Part shown: in pieces, positions 9,642 to 17,919 of the stretch
Layout of the letters: every line of letters begins with the position of its first letter
Numbering within the stretch: the stretch's first letter is position 1
Assembly: GCA_025058735.1 (NCBI GenBank)
Contig: JANXDX010000004.1
Span: forward strand, 1-64,000
DNA length: 64,000 nucleotides
Source: Archaeoglobaceae archaeon
GTDB lineage: Archaea > Halobacteriota > Archaeoglobi > Archaeoglobales > Archaeoglobaceae
Direction of reading: 5' to 3'
Notes under the pieces: generated by a model
Told to the model about the DNA's origin: nothing
Seen by the model: only the letters and a program-made list of their open reading frames with translations
Databases searched by the model: none
Position numbers and translations under genes: made by a program

Positions 9642-10240
9642 TCCTCATAGTTGGTGGTGGAAAGGTAGGTGAAAAAGCTTCAGACCATTTTTCCAGATGC
9701 GGAAAAAATTTTTTAATTATAGATCCTGATGAAAATTGCGGAGCTGCAAAGAAGTATCCAGAGAATTTTTCAAAAGCTTCAGCCTCTCAACTTGTTGAAA
9801 TAGCTGAAAAATATAAACCAGATTTTATAATTCCTGCTGCACCGATCCATGTAGCCGCCGAAGCTTTAACATCCTTAGGCTTCAAAGCTGATTATGAAGT
9901 TGCAGAAAGTTTTCTTTCATGGTTACCGTCTAGGATAATACTGAGCTATTCTATGGGGAGTGTTGTTGTAAGTTACAATAGAAAGATGTGTTTAGAAAAC
10001 TGTATACAGCCAGAAATTTGCCCTATAACAAAAATAAAAAAACCTACAGCTATGTATAAACTCTTAGAATTTTGTATTCCTAAAGTTTTTGTTTTAGTCA
10101 GTGAGAGTCTAGCTCCTGGAATCGGCGGATTCAAAGGAGAAAATTTTTTAGAAGTAGTTAGAAAAGCGAGAAGTTTAGAGAAAATAATCGTTGCTACAGC
10201 TTGCAATTGCCATGGAGTAGTTACAGCGCTGAGAAAATGA
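9638..10240 (+). CDS. Rossmann-like protein with cysteine cluster, unknown function
   Basis: A 200-residue protein opening with a nucleotide-binding-type loop (ILIVGGGKVGEKASDHF, then FLIIDPD), as in NAD(P)-binding TrkA-N or siroheme-type dehydrogenases. The middle region (DFIIPAAPIHVAAEAL) continues an alpha/beta fold. Around residues 119-130 there is a dense C-x3-C-x5-C-P motif, and near the end ATACNCHG adds two more cysteines. This could bind an iron-sulfur cluster or zinc. I know no family with this combination. It is sandwiched, with ATGA overlaps on both sides, between the zinc-ribbon protein and the MBL-fold hydrolase, so the three probably act together, perhaps in redox or metal chemistry (inference). 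Confidence 0.6.
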   Translation: MILIVGGGKVGEKASDHFSRCGKNFLIIDPDENCGAAKKYPENFSKASASQLVEIAEKYKPDFIIPAAPIHVAAEALTSLGFKADYEVAESFLSWLPSRIILSYSMGSVVVSYNRKMCLENCIQPEICPITKIKKPTAMYKLLEFCIPKVFVLVSESLAPGIGGFKGENFLEVVRKARSLEKIIVATACNCHGVVTALRK

Positions 10241-10833
10241 GACTTTTTGATAAAATCTATAGTTATATTTGGGGAAAAGCTTTTCTCGACTGTTCTAATG
10301 CTTACGTTATAGAAAGTGATTTTGTTCTCTTAATAGATCCGGGAAAATTGAAAAGCTATTCAAACTTACTCGGACTGATGAGAAACGATAAAATAAGAAA
10401 CGTAGATTTTATTCTAAACACACACCTTCATTTAGATCACTGCGAAAGTAACGTAATGTTCAAAGAACATGGGGCTACGGTAAGTTTTTATCCTATCAAA
10501 AAGCAACCAGATGTACTCCCAGAAGAACTTGAAGATCTGTTCGATTTTGAAATCTTGTTAACTTCGGGACATTCTGAAGATAGTATTTCAATATACTTCC
10601 AAAACTGCGATGCTGCAGTAGTTGGAGATATCGTTTCTGAAAGAGGAGTTGGTAGGTTCGATCTACCAGAAAGTAATCCAAAAAAATTTATAAAATCAAT
10701 AGAAAAAATTCAGGGTTTGGACGTTAACTACCTTTTACCAGGTCACGGAAGGATCTTAGAAGGAAGAGAAGGCATATATCTTTTGCTTGAAAAAGCAAAA
10801 GTTGTCTTAGAAAAATTTATCGAACTCCGATGA
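10237..10833 (+). CDS. Metallo-beta-lactamase-fold hydrolase
   Basis: A 198-residue MBL-fold protein. Metal ligands are visible in THLHLDHCES (HxHxDH), the next His in SGHSED, the bridging Asp in VVGDIV, and the last His in LPGHGRI. This is the set for a binuclear zinc or iron hydrolase of the glyoxalase II-like class; the substrate is unknown. An upstream in-frame TTG at 10201 would put 36 bases inside the previous gene. The ATG at 10237 overlaps the preceding stop as ATGA and gives a normal family start, so I prefer it. The 3' end overlaps the opposing enoyl-CoA hydratase gene by 17 bp. Confidence 0.85.
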   Translation: MRLFDKIYSYIWGKAFLDCSNAYVIESDFVLLIDPGKLKSYSNLLGLMRNDKIRNVDFILNTHLHLDHCESNVMFKEHGATVSFYPIKKQPDVLPEELEDLFDFEILLTSGHSEDSISIYFQNCDAAVVGDIVSERGVGRFDLPESNPKKFIKSIEKIQGLDVNYLLPGHGRILEGREGIYLLLEKAKVVLEKFIELR

Positions 10834-11596
10834 ATTTTCTCTTTTTTAACTTTCTTTTTTCAAGAAAATCTTTAGCTCTCTCTCTAAATTCTCCAGACAA
10901 CCATACCATCGAAGTTAGATCTCTGGCAAGTTGATAGTTCAGCATAGCAACGTCTGTCCAGAATTTTAGACCAGATTTTATAATTTTAAATGCTTGTGGA
11001 CTTACACTTTCAAATATCTCTCTTAAGTAATCTCTAGATCTTTTCATCAACTCATCATCATCAACAACATCGTTTATAAGACCGATCTTTAAAGCTTCTT
11101 CTGCGTCAATTATTTTTCCAGTCAACAGAAGTTCTCTTGCCTTTCTCTCACCTACAAGAAGTGGAAGGAGCTGAACACCTAAGCCCATAGCAGTAGATCC
11201 AACTCTAACCTCCGGCTGTCCAAACCTTGCAGATCTTGCTGCTATAACAAAATCACAGGCCATGGCTATCTCATTTCCACCTGCAACGCAAACTCCTTTG
11301 ACTGCTGCAAGTACAGGTTTACCAGTCGATCTTATTATGTCAATAACTTTCCAGTAAGTTTCAAACCATCTAACACAACCTTCAAAATCAAGTTCTATTA
11401 GTTCTTTTAGGTCAGCTCCGCCACAAAAATCTTTTCCAGCAGAAGTTAGAATTATTCCATTAACTTTCTCATCTTTATCTGCTAAAAGAAAAGCATCGTA
11501 AAGTTTTTCAAGTGAATTTTTTGTAAGCAATGGGATCTTTTCATCCAAGAACTTAATTGTAGCTATGTCATCTTCAACCAAGTATTCAACCTTCAC
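10817..11596 (-). CDS. Enoyl-CoA hydratase/isomerase family protein
   Basis: A crotonase-fold enzyme of 259 residues that acts on acyl-CoA thioesters. The oxyanion-hole segments are AGKDFCGGADL (about 53-63) and GVCVAGGNE. Both hydratase glutamates are present: Glu109 in GGNEIAM and Glu129 in FGQPEVRVG. Hydration of an enoyl-CoA is therefore plausible. The following region is STAMGLGVQLLPLLVG rather than the usual PGAGGTQRL, so a dedicated substrate such as a cyclic or branched enoyl-CoA is possible. It overlaps the upstream DUF169 gene as ATGA. Acyl-CoA synthetase and hydroxyacyl-CoA dehydrogenase genes lie within 4 kb. Confidence 0.9.
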   Translation of the reverse strand: MKVEYLVEDDIATIKFLDEKIPLLTKNSLEKLYDAFLLADKDEKVNGIILTSAGKDFCGGADLKELIELDFEGCVRWFETYWKVIDIIRSTGKPVLAAVKGVCVAGGNEIAMACDFVIAARSARFGQPEVRVGSTAMGLGVQLLPLLVGERKARELLLTGKIIDAEEALKIGLINDVVDDDELMKRSRDYLREIFESVSPQAFKIIKSGLKFWTDVAMLNYQLARDLTSMVWLSGEFRERAKDFLEKRKLKKRKFIGVR

Positions 11597-12342
11597 TTTC
11601 TCATCCTCTCCACAGCTTCTCTATAGCTTTCTATCATCGGCAACTCAACTCTTAAAGCTGTATACGGAACAGGGTATCTTATCCCCTTACTGTGAGTTTC
11701 TTCAAGCCCTCTAGCAATCTCTTCAGCCATGTTGAAAGGAAAAGAGAAAGCTACTTCCCAGTCCTGTGTTAGGCCAAAAAGTCTATCACCGTAGCAAGGT
11801 AAAACAAATTTAGGTTTATTCTTGATAAATGCTTCTAAGTACTCAGCACATGCAACTCTACCTAAAATGCAAGTTTCTAAACATCCACCCCTCTTGAACA
11901 AACTTGCATGTACTAAGCGAAGAATTTGTGCTGGACTTCCATAGACTACTATGAAATCCGGATTATCTATTCTGCTTATTGGAGCTACTAAGCATCCTAA
12001 ATACCTTTCATTAAGTCTAGGTAATACTTTTTCAAATTCTAAACCTACAGCTTCGTTTTCAGCATATCCCGCATCTTTTGCGAGCTTTCCAGATTTCCAA
12101 AGTTCATCAGGTTCACAAAAATTGTAAGCTATTATCCCCAAAGGACAGCTCGTATTTTTATCAAAGTACGTGATCCAGCCGTAACGTCTGGAGAGATTGT
12201 ATATTTGACAAATTGTTAAATTTTTAAACTTTCTAGCTTTTTCTGGTATCTCTTTCTCTTCCTTGACAAGTTTGAAACCTATTGGAAAAGTTTGTAGTTT
12301 TAGATATCTTTCTAAAACGTTTTCAAGCTCTTTGGTGTTCAT
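11593..12342 (-). CDS. DUF169 family protein
   Basis: A 249-residue soluble protein of the DUF169 family, frequent in anaerobic archaea and bacteria and of unknown function. Family-like features are the N-terminal PIGFKLVKEEKEIP, a cysteine-bearing CQIYN segment, TSCPLGIIAYNF, and the central VVYGSPAQILRLVHA. The last third carries CYGDRLFGL and a HSKGIRYPVPY end. Several conserved cysteines could bind metal or cofactor. It is co-transcribed with the enoyl-CoA hydratase (4-base overlap) and divergent from the acyl-CoA synthetase, which suggests but does not prove a role in acyl-CoA or aromatic degradation. Confidence 0.8.
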   Translation of the reverse strand: MNTKELENVLERYLKLQTFPIGFKLVKEEKEIPEKARKFKNLTICQIYNLSRRYGWITYFDKNTSCPLGIIAYNFCEPDELWKSGKLAKDAGYAENEAVGLEFEKVLPRLNERYLGCLVAPISRIDNPDFIVVYGSPAQILRLVHASLFKRGGCLETCILGRVACAEYLEAFIKNKPKFVLPCYGDRLFGLTQDWEVAFSFPFNMAEEIARGLEETHSKGIRYPVPYTALRVELPMIESYREAVERMRK

Positions 12343-12442
12343 GTCTGATCGTTGCTTTTGAAGAGATATTTTTTTCGTTTTTACAATTATATCGATAAAT
12401 TCTAATACTTTCAGTAAACTTTAAATAACCTTTTTTCGAAAT

Positions 12443-12450
12443 TTTTAAAT
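12443..12450 (+). promoter_or_regulatory. TATA box and BRE of acyl-CoA synthetase gene
   Basis: TTTTTAAA, preceded by CGAAA as a BRE, lies about 40 bp before the TTG start at 12488. Transcription would start near 12470 and give a short leader that carries the ribosome site GGAGGTG at 12475-12481. Confidence 0.5.
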
Positions 12451-12487
12451 ATTTTAGTTACCTACACTAGCTTAGGAGGTGAAATAG

Positions 12488-14254
12488 TTGGGTTTAGCGG
12501 AAGTGTATAGAGAATTTATAGAACTTATAAAAATGCCAGACGATGAAAGAAAAGAGAGAGCTATGAAAGCCTTCTTCAACAAATTGAACACTTTAAAACT
12601 TCCAGAGTATTTTAACTGGGCTGAGGAAGTTTTTGAAGGTATACACCTAAAAGAAAGAAAAGATCAGCCAGCTTTAGCTTGGTGGAATTCTGATACTGGA
12701 AAAAAAGAAGTTTTTAGTTATGAACAATTTGCTGCAGAAGGAAACAAACTTTTGAACTTTTTGAGAGCTAATGGAATTCAAAAGGGACAAAACATTTATC
12801 TCATGCTTCCTTTAATTCCAGAAATGTGGTTTGCCACTTATGCTCATGTTAAAGGAGGAATAGTTGGAGTCCCCACAGCTACCATAATGACTGCTAGAGA
12901 ACTTGAGTACAGATTCAAAACTTATCCGCCAGACTCTGTTTTTGCTGATGAAGTTTCTGCAAAAGTTATCGATGAAGCTCTAAAGAACGTTGGCTGTGAA
13001 CCTAAAGTTAAGATAGTTGCCGGCAGCAGATCAGGATGGACAAGCTACGATGAAGTAAAAAAGGAATCTTCAAAAGCTGAAGCTGCCAAAACAAAAATAA
13101 ATGATGTAGTTTTCTGCTTCTTCACATCTGGAACAACTGGTTTACCAAAAAGAGTAATTCATACAGCTACTACTTATCCTCTTGGTCATCTTTCAACTGC
13201 AATGATTGTAAATGCAAAACCTGGAGATGTTCATAACAACTTAAGTGCTCCTGGTTGGGCGAAATTTGCTTGGAGTTCCTTCTTTGCTCCATTAATAACT
13301 GGAGCTACTACTACTGGAATTTACAGAAGTGGAAGACTAGATGCTAACTCTTACTTTGAAGGTTTACAGGAATTGAAGGTAAACACTTTCTGCGCACCTC
13401 CAACTGCTTGGAGGTTGTTCATGGCTACAGGAGATCCTAAAAAGTACGATCTAAGTAGTTTAAGAGATATATTAAGCGCCGGAGAACCTTTAAATCCGGA
13501 ACTTTACGAATGGTGGAAGAAAGTAACTGAAACAGAGATAAGAGATTTCTATGGGCAAACTGAAAGTACAGCAATGATAGGAAATCCACCATGGTACAAA
13601 GGAGGAAAAATCGTACCAGGTTCCTTTGGAATACCTACCTTCCTGTACAATGTAGTGCTTCTAGATGATGAAGGAAAAGAGATAACAAAACCAAATGAAG
13701 TCGGTCACATAGCTGTTAAATTAAGCAAGTGGAGACCAATCGGTCTATTTGTTGAATACATGGGAGATCCTGAAAAGACAGCAAAAGTTTTTGTAGGAAA
13801 CTACTACTACACTGGAGATAAAGCTTTCATAGATGAAAAAGGATACTGGTGGTTCGTTGGAAGAGCTGACGATGTTATAAAGACTTCTGATTACAGAGTT
13901 GGACCGTTTGAAGTCGAAAGTGCACTGATAGAACATCCAGCAGTAGCTGAAGCTGCAGTAGTTGGAAGTCCAGATCCGATCAGATATCAACTTGTGAAAG
14001 CTTTTGTGACACTCAAACCTGGATACAAGCCTTCTAGAGAATTAGCTTTAGAACTCTTCAAGCACTGTAGAAAAGTTCTTGCTAGATACAAGATTCCAAG
14101 GATAATAGAGTTTGTTCCAGACTTGCCAAAGACAATAAGTGGAAAGATTAGAAGAATTGAACTCAGAGCAATTGAAACAGAAAAGAAGAAGAAAGGAGAA
14201 AGAGGAGAATTTGAATTCTTCTACGACGAATTCCCAGAACTCAAAGCTTCTTAA
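12488..14254 (+). CDS. AMP-forming acyl-CoA synthetase (medium-chain type)
   Basis: Activates a carboxylic acid to its CoA ester through an acyl-adenylate. The 588-residue protein has the adenylate-forming core motifs: FFTSGTTGLPK near 211, the DFYGQTES motif near 357, YYTGD near 438, GRADDVIKTSDYRVGPFEVES, and the C-terminal lysine in KTISGKIRR. The sequence resembles medium-chain and acetate-type synthetases; the acid it uses cannot be read directly. The start is TTG, chosen because GGAGGTG sits seven bases upstream. It is divergent from the DUF169/enoyl-CoA hydratase pair and converges on the hydroxyacyl-CoA dehydrogenase gene, so this block is an acyl-CoA catabolism neighbourhood. Confidence 0.93.
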   Translation: MGLAEVYREFIELIKMPDDERKERAMKAFFNKLNTLKLPEYFNWAEEVFEGIHLKERKDQPALAWWNSDTGKKEVFSYEQFAAEGNKLLNFLRANGIQKGQNIYLMLPLIPEMWFATYAHVKGGIVGVPTATIMTARELEYRFKTYPPDSVFADEVSAKVIDEALKNVGCEPKVKIVAGSRSGWTSYDEVKKESSKAEAAKTKINDVVFCFFTSGTTGLPKRVIHTATTYPLGHLSTAMIVNAKPGDVHNNLSAPGWAKFAWSSFFAPLITGATTTGIYRSGRLDANSYFEGLQELKVNTFCAPPTAWRLFMATGDPKKYDLSSLRDILSAGEPLNPELYEWWKKVTETEIRDFYGQTESTAMIGNPPWYKGGKIVPGSFGIPTFLYNVVLLDDEGKEITKPNEVGHIAVKLSKWRPIGLFVEYMGDPEKTAKVFVGNYYYTGDKAFIDEKGYWWFVGRADDVIKTSDYRVGPFEVESALIEHPAVAEAAVVGSPDPIRYQLVKAFVTLKPGYKPSRELALELFKHCRKVLARYKIPRIIEFVPDLPKTISGKIRRIELRAIETEKKKKGERGEFEFFYDEFPELKAS

Positions 14255-14277
14255 TATTTTTATTTATTTCTTTATAT

Positions 14278-15165
14278 TTATTTCTTTATTTTGTAATAGT
14301 CGTACCATCCTCCTCTACTGTTCGGCTTTTTTCCTAGATAACCTGACAAAACTAGTTTCTTCAAAGTTATTGGCGGTGAGTAGTGTTCATCCTTTGTTTC
14401 GTTGTAGATATATTCGGCTATATGGTATACAGTATCCAATCCGATCAAATCCATCAATTCAAATGGCCCCATTGGAAAGCCAAAAGCTAACTTGCACATA
14501 TCATCGATCTCCTTAATGCCAGCGATACCAATTTCAAAAAGTCTTATCGCCTCAGCTAGCCAAGAATTTATGAATCTAGTTGTAAAAAATCCTGGTCCAT
14601 CTTTTGCTTCGATTGGGATCTTTCCAAACTTTTTTGAAAGTTCTACTGTTATCTCAAACGTCTCATCTGAAGTTAAGGGCCCTCTAACGATCTCTATAAG
14701 CCTCATAACTGGAGCTGGATTGAACCAGTGCATTCCTATGAATTTATCTTTTCTTTCAACTGCTGATGCCAGTTCAGAAACCATTATTCCTGAAGTGTTC
14801 GTTGCAAAAATAGCTTCAGGTTTGCAGATTTTATCAAGCTGAGAAAAGACCTTCTTTTTTAGTTCTACAATTTCTGGAATAGCTTCTATTATGAAATCAC
14901 AATCTTTAAAGTCGTTGTAAGAGGTTGAAATTTTTATTCTAGACATGCAAGCTTTCAACTCTTCTTCACTCATTTTTCCTTTTTCTACAAGCCTTCTTAA
15001 TCCAAATGGACCAGATTCTATAAGTTCTAAAGCTTTTTTCAAAATTTCCTCACTTATGTCCACAAGCAGAACTTCATATCCACTTCTAGCAACTACTTGA
15101 ACAATTCCATGCCCCATTACTCCAGCGCCAACAATACCTATCTTTTTAATACTTTCGTGTTTCAT
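14278..15165 (-). CDS. 3-hydroxyacyl-CoA dehydrogenase
   Basis: NAD-dependent oxidation of a 3-hydroxyacyl-CoA to the 3-ketoacyl-CoA in beta-oxidation. The 295-residue length matches the single-domain 3-hydroxybutyryl-CoA dehydrogenase class. The NAD loop is GIVGAGVMGHGIVQ (about 10-23). The catalytic His is in GMHWFNPAPVMRL near 145, and the conserved Ser/Asn region is NTSGIMVSEL. The C-terminal dimer domain has the GFFTTRF and GFPMGPFELMDLIGLD motifs. It lies tail-to-tail with the acyl-CoA synthetase. Upstream is a 757-bp gap, so it has its own promoter. Confidence 0.95.
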   Translation of the reverse strand: MKHESIKKIGIVGAGVMGHGIVQVVARSGYEVLLVDISEEILKKALELIESGPFGLRRLVEKGKMSEEELKACMSRIKISTSYNDFKDCDFIIEAIPEIVELKKKVFSQLDKICKPEAIFATNTSGIMVSELASAVERKDKFIGMHWFNPAPVMRLIEIVRGPLTSDETFEITVELSKKFGKIPIEAKDGPGFFTTRFINSWLAEAIRLFEIGIAGIKEIDDMCKLAFGFPMGPFELMDLIGLDTVYHIAEYIYNETKDEHYSPPITLKKLVLSGYLGKKPNSRGGWYDYYKIKK

Positions 15166-15343
15166 ATTATTACTAGATTCAACCTTATATTATCTTTTCT
15201 ATTTTTGTTTTTGTACAATTGTCAAGAGTGTTCATCAAAGTTACCAGCGAAACGTGATCACAAGTTGTATATAATCTAAAAATTGCAGAGCAATCTTTTA
15301 TATTAGATTTTTAATTTTAAAATTTTATAATAGTTTTTTGGAA

Positions 15344-15366
15344 GTAGATTTTCTGCAAAAATCTAC
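15344..15366. repeat. Perfect 9-bp inverted repeat
   Basis: GTAGATTTT, loop CTGCA, AAAATCTAC. The arms are exact. It may be a hairpin in a transcript or an operator. It is 179 bp upstream of the hydroxyacyl-CoA dehydrogenase start and far from the AAA ATPase start. Confidence 0.6.
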
Positions 15367-15520
15367 GCATCCAAAAGCTAATTTAAAGGGTTCATCAAAT
15401 TGTTAAAGTGTTGGATCCATTTTGTTGGTATTCCTGAAAAATGTCAGCGATTCAATTGTTATAATCAATTTTTTGTTAGTATGTTAATATATATTAAAAA
15501 CCAAGCTTTTGCAGATAAAA

Positions 15521-15619
15521 ATGAAAATAGCAGAAATGTTAGTTTATCCAGCAGATTTGGTTTTCTGTAGATTTGATCTCTCAACGTGCTGTCTACGTGA
15601 GAGTAACGTTATTGTCTAG
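15521..15619 (+). pseudogene. Possible truncated HTH-regulator remnant
   Basis: A 32-codon ATG frame with protein-like sequence (opening MKIAEMLVYPADLVFC, then DLSTCC) that stops at a TAG without a following HTH in any frame. Similar openings occur at the N-termini of archaeal TrmB-like regulators, which is from memory and not a search. It could equally be chance. The frame contains the bulged hairpin 15578-15603. Confidence 0.25.
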
Positions 15620-15922
15620 TTTTTAACTCCATGTTGCTAATTTTTTAAAATATTAAAAAGCTACAAAGGATTAGATAAACATTTTTTAAACTTTTTGAGC
15701 TGTACCTTTCTTGGATCAATCTTTATACAGTTACCGTCATGTGCAACATTTTACTCTTACTGATTACTGCACAAACCTAATATTTTATTTTATTTAATAT
15801 TTATATTAAATTTTAAAATATAAATTTATTAAAGTATATTAAATAAATATATATAATATATAATTTTTATATTTTATAATAAAATTAAATCTAAATAATT
15901 ACAAGCTCACCACAAAGTTTTA

Positions 15923-17167
15923 ATGCATGGAAGTATTATTTTACAAGTGGGATCTGTCAAACTTGTAGAATTGCTGTTGACAGCTGAAATCTTTAACAGG
16001 TTTGAAGAACTGAGTGAAGACGATATACCAAAAGAAATAAGAAAATTGTTTTACTCGAAAGGAGACATAAAAAGACCTTTGGTTGTTAAAGAAGATATAG
16101 CTAAAGCCTATGCAGGAGAAATTGAAAAGTTACCTTTCATAGAATACAATCCTCTAACAAAGCAGCTAAAGTTGACATCTTTCGAAATTGCAACAAAGTG
16201 GTTAGTTTCGAAGGGATTGAATTTGATATCGAAGAATCCAGTTCTAGCTTACTACTACGAAAACTTCGATTCTATAGGTGTATCTTATGAGGAAGCTAAA
16301 AAGTGCAACCTCCCAAAACATGGAGATAGAGAATGGTTGAAGAAAGTCTTGTCTGAACTTGAGAAAAACGAAGAAACAAAGGATATGCTTAGCCTAGTTA
16401 AAGTAATATCTCCCGAAGATATTCCAGTAGATTTTAACGAAGTTGCACTTACTGAAGAGCAGATGGAAGAAATAAGGAAAATAGAGATCGCTTTGAAGGA
16501 AAGAGATTGGCTAAAAAAAGTTGGACTGATAGACATAGGGAAGTTGCTCTTCATAGGTCCTCCTGGGACTGGAAAAACTACAACTGCTAGAGCTTTGAGT
16601 AAAAGATTGTACTTACCATTAGTTGAAGTTAGACTTTCGATGGTTACAAGTCAATATTTGGGAGAGACTTCAAAGAATATAGAAAAAGTTTTCGAGATCG
16701 CTAAAAGATTGGCTCCATGTATTCTTTTCATAGATGAATTTGATTACGTAGCTAAGATGAGAACAAGTGATGAGCATGCTGCAGTAAAAAGAGCTGTTAA
16801 CATGCTTTTAAAGTGCATAGATGATATAAATTTGGTGAACGATGGAGTTCTTTTGATCGCTGCGACAAATCATCCAAGCCTGTTAGATTTAGCAGTTTGG
16901 AGAAGGTTTGACAAAGTTGTTGAATTCCCAGAACCTGTAGAAAAAGTTAGAAAAAGGATATTTGAGATATTTCTATCAAAAATTGATGGAAATTTCAACT
17001 TGGATGAACTCGTAAAGATAACCGAAGGATTCACTGGAGCAGATATAAAGCTTGTAGTTAGAGAAGCTATACTGAAAGCCCTTCTGGATGGTAGGAAAGA
17101 AGTACGTCAAGAAGATCTCGTTGAAGCTATAAAGAATATAAGAGAAAGGTTGAAGTTGAGAGGATGA
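15923..17167 (+). CDS. AAA-family ATPase of unknown function
   Basis: A 414-residue protein with one classical AAA domain after a roughly 190-residue N-terminal domain I do not recognise. Walker A is GPPGTGKT (212-219), Walker B is ILFIDEFD near 268, and the second region of homology is IAATNHPSLLDLAVWRRFD with the arginine finger. The C-terminal helical domain has GFTGADIKLVVREA. AAA proteins of this class remodel or unfold protein substrates as hexamers. The N-domain would choose the substrate and lacks the coiled coil of proteasomal ATPases. It overlaps the following PhnP-like gene as ATGA. An in-frame GTG at 15947 is an alternative start. Confidence 0.85.
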   Translation: MHGSIILQVGSVKLVELLLTAEIFNRFEELSEDDIPKEIRKLFYSKGDIKRPLVVKEDIAKAYAGEIEKLPFIEYNPLTKQLKLTSFEIATKWLVSKGLNLISKNPVLAYYYENFDSIGVSYEEAKKCNLPKHGDREWLKKVLSELEKNEETKDMLSLVKVISPEDIPVDFNEVALTEEQMEEIRKIEIALKERDWLKKVGLIDIGKLLFIGPPGTGKTTTARALSKRLYLPLVEVRLSMVTSQYLGETSKNIEKVFEIAKRLAPCILFIDEFDYVAKMRTSDEHAAVKRAVNMLLKCIDDINLVNDGVLLIAATNHPSLLDLAVWRRFDKVVEFPEPVEKVRKRIFEIFLSKIDGNFNLDELVKITEGFTGADIKLVVREAILKALLDGRKEVRQEDLVEAIKNIRERLKLRG

Positions 17168-17919
17168 AGATAGTATTCCTTGGAACAGGAGATTCAACTG
17201 GAACTCCTGTAATAAACTGTCACTGCAGAACTTGCGATGATGCTAGAACAAAAAATTGGGAGAGGAAGAGATTTTCTATATTGATAAAGCATAGAGGTAA
17301 AAACGTTCTAGTCGACACTTCTCCAGATCTTAGAAGGCAACTTCTAGATTTAAAGATTGAAAGGATCGATGCTGTACTATGGACACACGCACACTTCGAT
17401 CACTTCGGTGGAATTGCCGAATTTTACAGGGTTCAGGATGATGTTGAAGTTTTTTCAGCACCAGAAGTTCATGAGAGTGTGGAGATATTTGGAAACTTCA
17501 TTCCCTACAAAAAAAGAGAAGTTTCTGAAAATGAAAATTTCAAGATCGCTGACATAGAATTTGAACTTCTAAGAGTTCATCATCCTCCAGTAGATGCGTT
17601 TGGAGTTTTGATAAGATTTGAAGATGTAAAGATCGCGATCTCTGGAGACACGAATTCTGAAATACCTGAGAAAACCGTCAAAGAGTTTGAAGATTCTGAA
17701 CTTTTCATAGTAAATGCTTTAGCACCTACGGGAAAATTCAAAAAACACATGAACGCATTAGATGCTCTAAGAATTTCGAAGAGGCTTAGAGTAAAAAATC
17801 TAAAGATCTCACACGCAAGTCATCTCTATCCACCTAAAGATGAAGCTAAAAAAATTTATCCTCTAGCTGAGGATTACGAAGAGATATGCTTGGACTCGAT
17901 GTTGGAGGGGCAAATTTAA
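17164..17919 (+). CDS. PhnP-like metallo-beta-lactamase phosphodiesterase
   Basis: A 251-residue MBL-fold hydrolase of the PhnP type. The N-terminal GTGDSTGTPV loop is followed by CHCRTCDDAR, the structural zinc site of PhnP-like enzymes. Catalytic metal ligands are THAHFDHFGG, the His pair RVHHPP, SGDTNSE and ISHASHLYPP. PhnP is a cyclic ribose phosphodiesterase in phosphonate use, but no other phn gene is here, so the substrate is unknown. It overlaps the AAA gene by four bases and the mfnF gene by 34 bases, which argues for tight co-expression with methanofuran synthesis. Confidence 0.85.
   Translation: MKIVFLGTGDSTGTPVINCHCRTCDDARTKNWERKRFSILIKHRGKNVLVDTSPDLRRQLLDLKIERIDAVLWTHAHFDHFGGIAEFYRVQDDVEVFSAPEVHESVEIFGNFIPYKKREVSENENFKIADIEFELLRVHHPPVDAFGVLIRFEDVKIAISGDTNSEIPEKTVKEFEDSELFIVNALAPTGKFKKHMNALDALRISKRLRVKNLKISHASHLYPPKDEAKKIYPLAEDYEEICLDSMLEGQI

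Larger units (their letters stand above)
15166..15922. other. Long intergenic region with hairpins and a broken reading frame
   Basis: A 757-bp gap, exceptional in this compact sequence. From 15344 to 15366 there is a perfect 9-bp inverted repeat with a 5-base loop. From 15521 to 15619 a 32-codon frame (opening MKIAEMLVYPADLVFCRF) looks like the beginning of an archaeal HTH regulator but stops early. Inside it, at 15578-15603, is another hairpin with one bulged base. From about 15778 to 15896 the sequence is nearly pure A/T and precedes the AAA ATPase gene. I see no tRNA-like fold, no repeat array and no intact gene. Confidence 0.55.

Noticed and set aside
10201-10236. Longer MBL hydrolase start inside the previous gene.
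   Set aside because: The ATGA junction at 10237 fits the local pattern and gives a normal family start.
15778-15896. A nearly pure A/T tract that could be a replication origin unwinding element.
   Set aside because: No orc1/cdc6 gene is adjacent and no repeated origin-recognition boxes were seen. The neighbouring AAA ATPase is of the classical protein-remodelling class, not Orc1/Cdc6.
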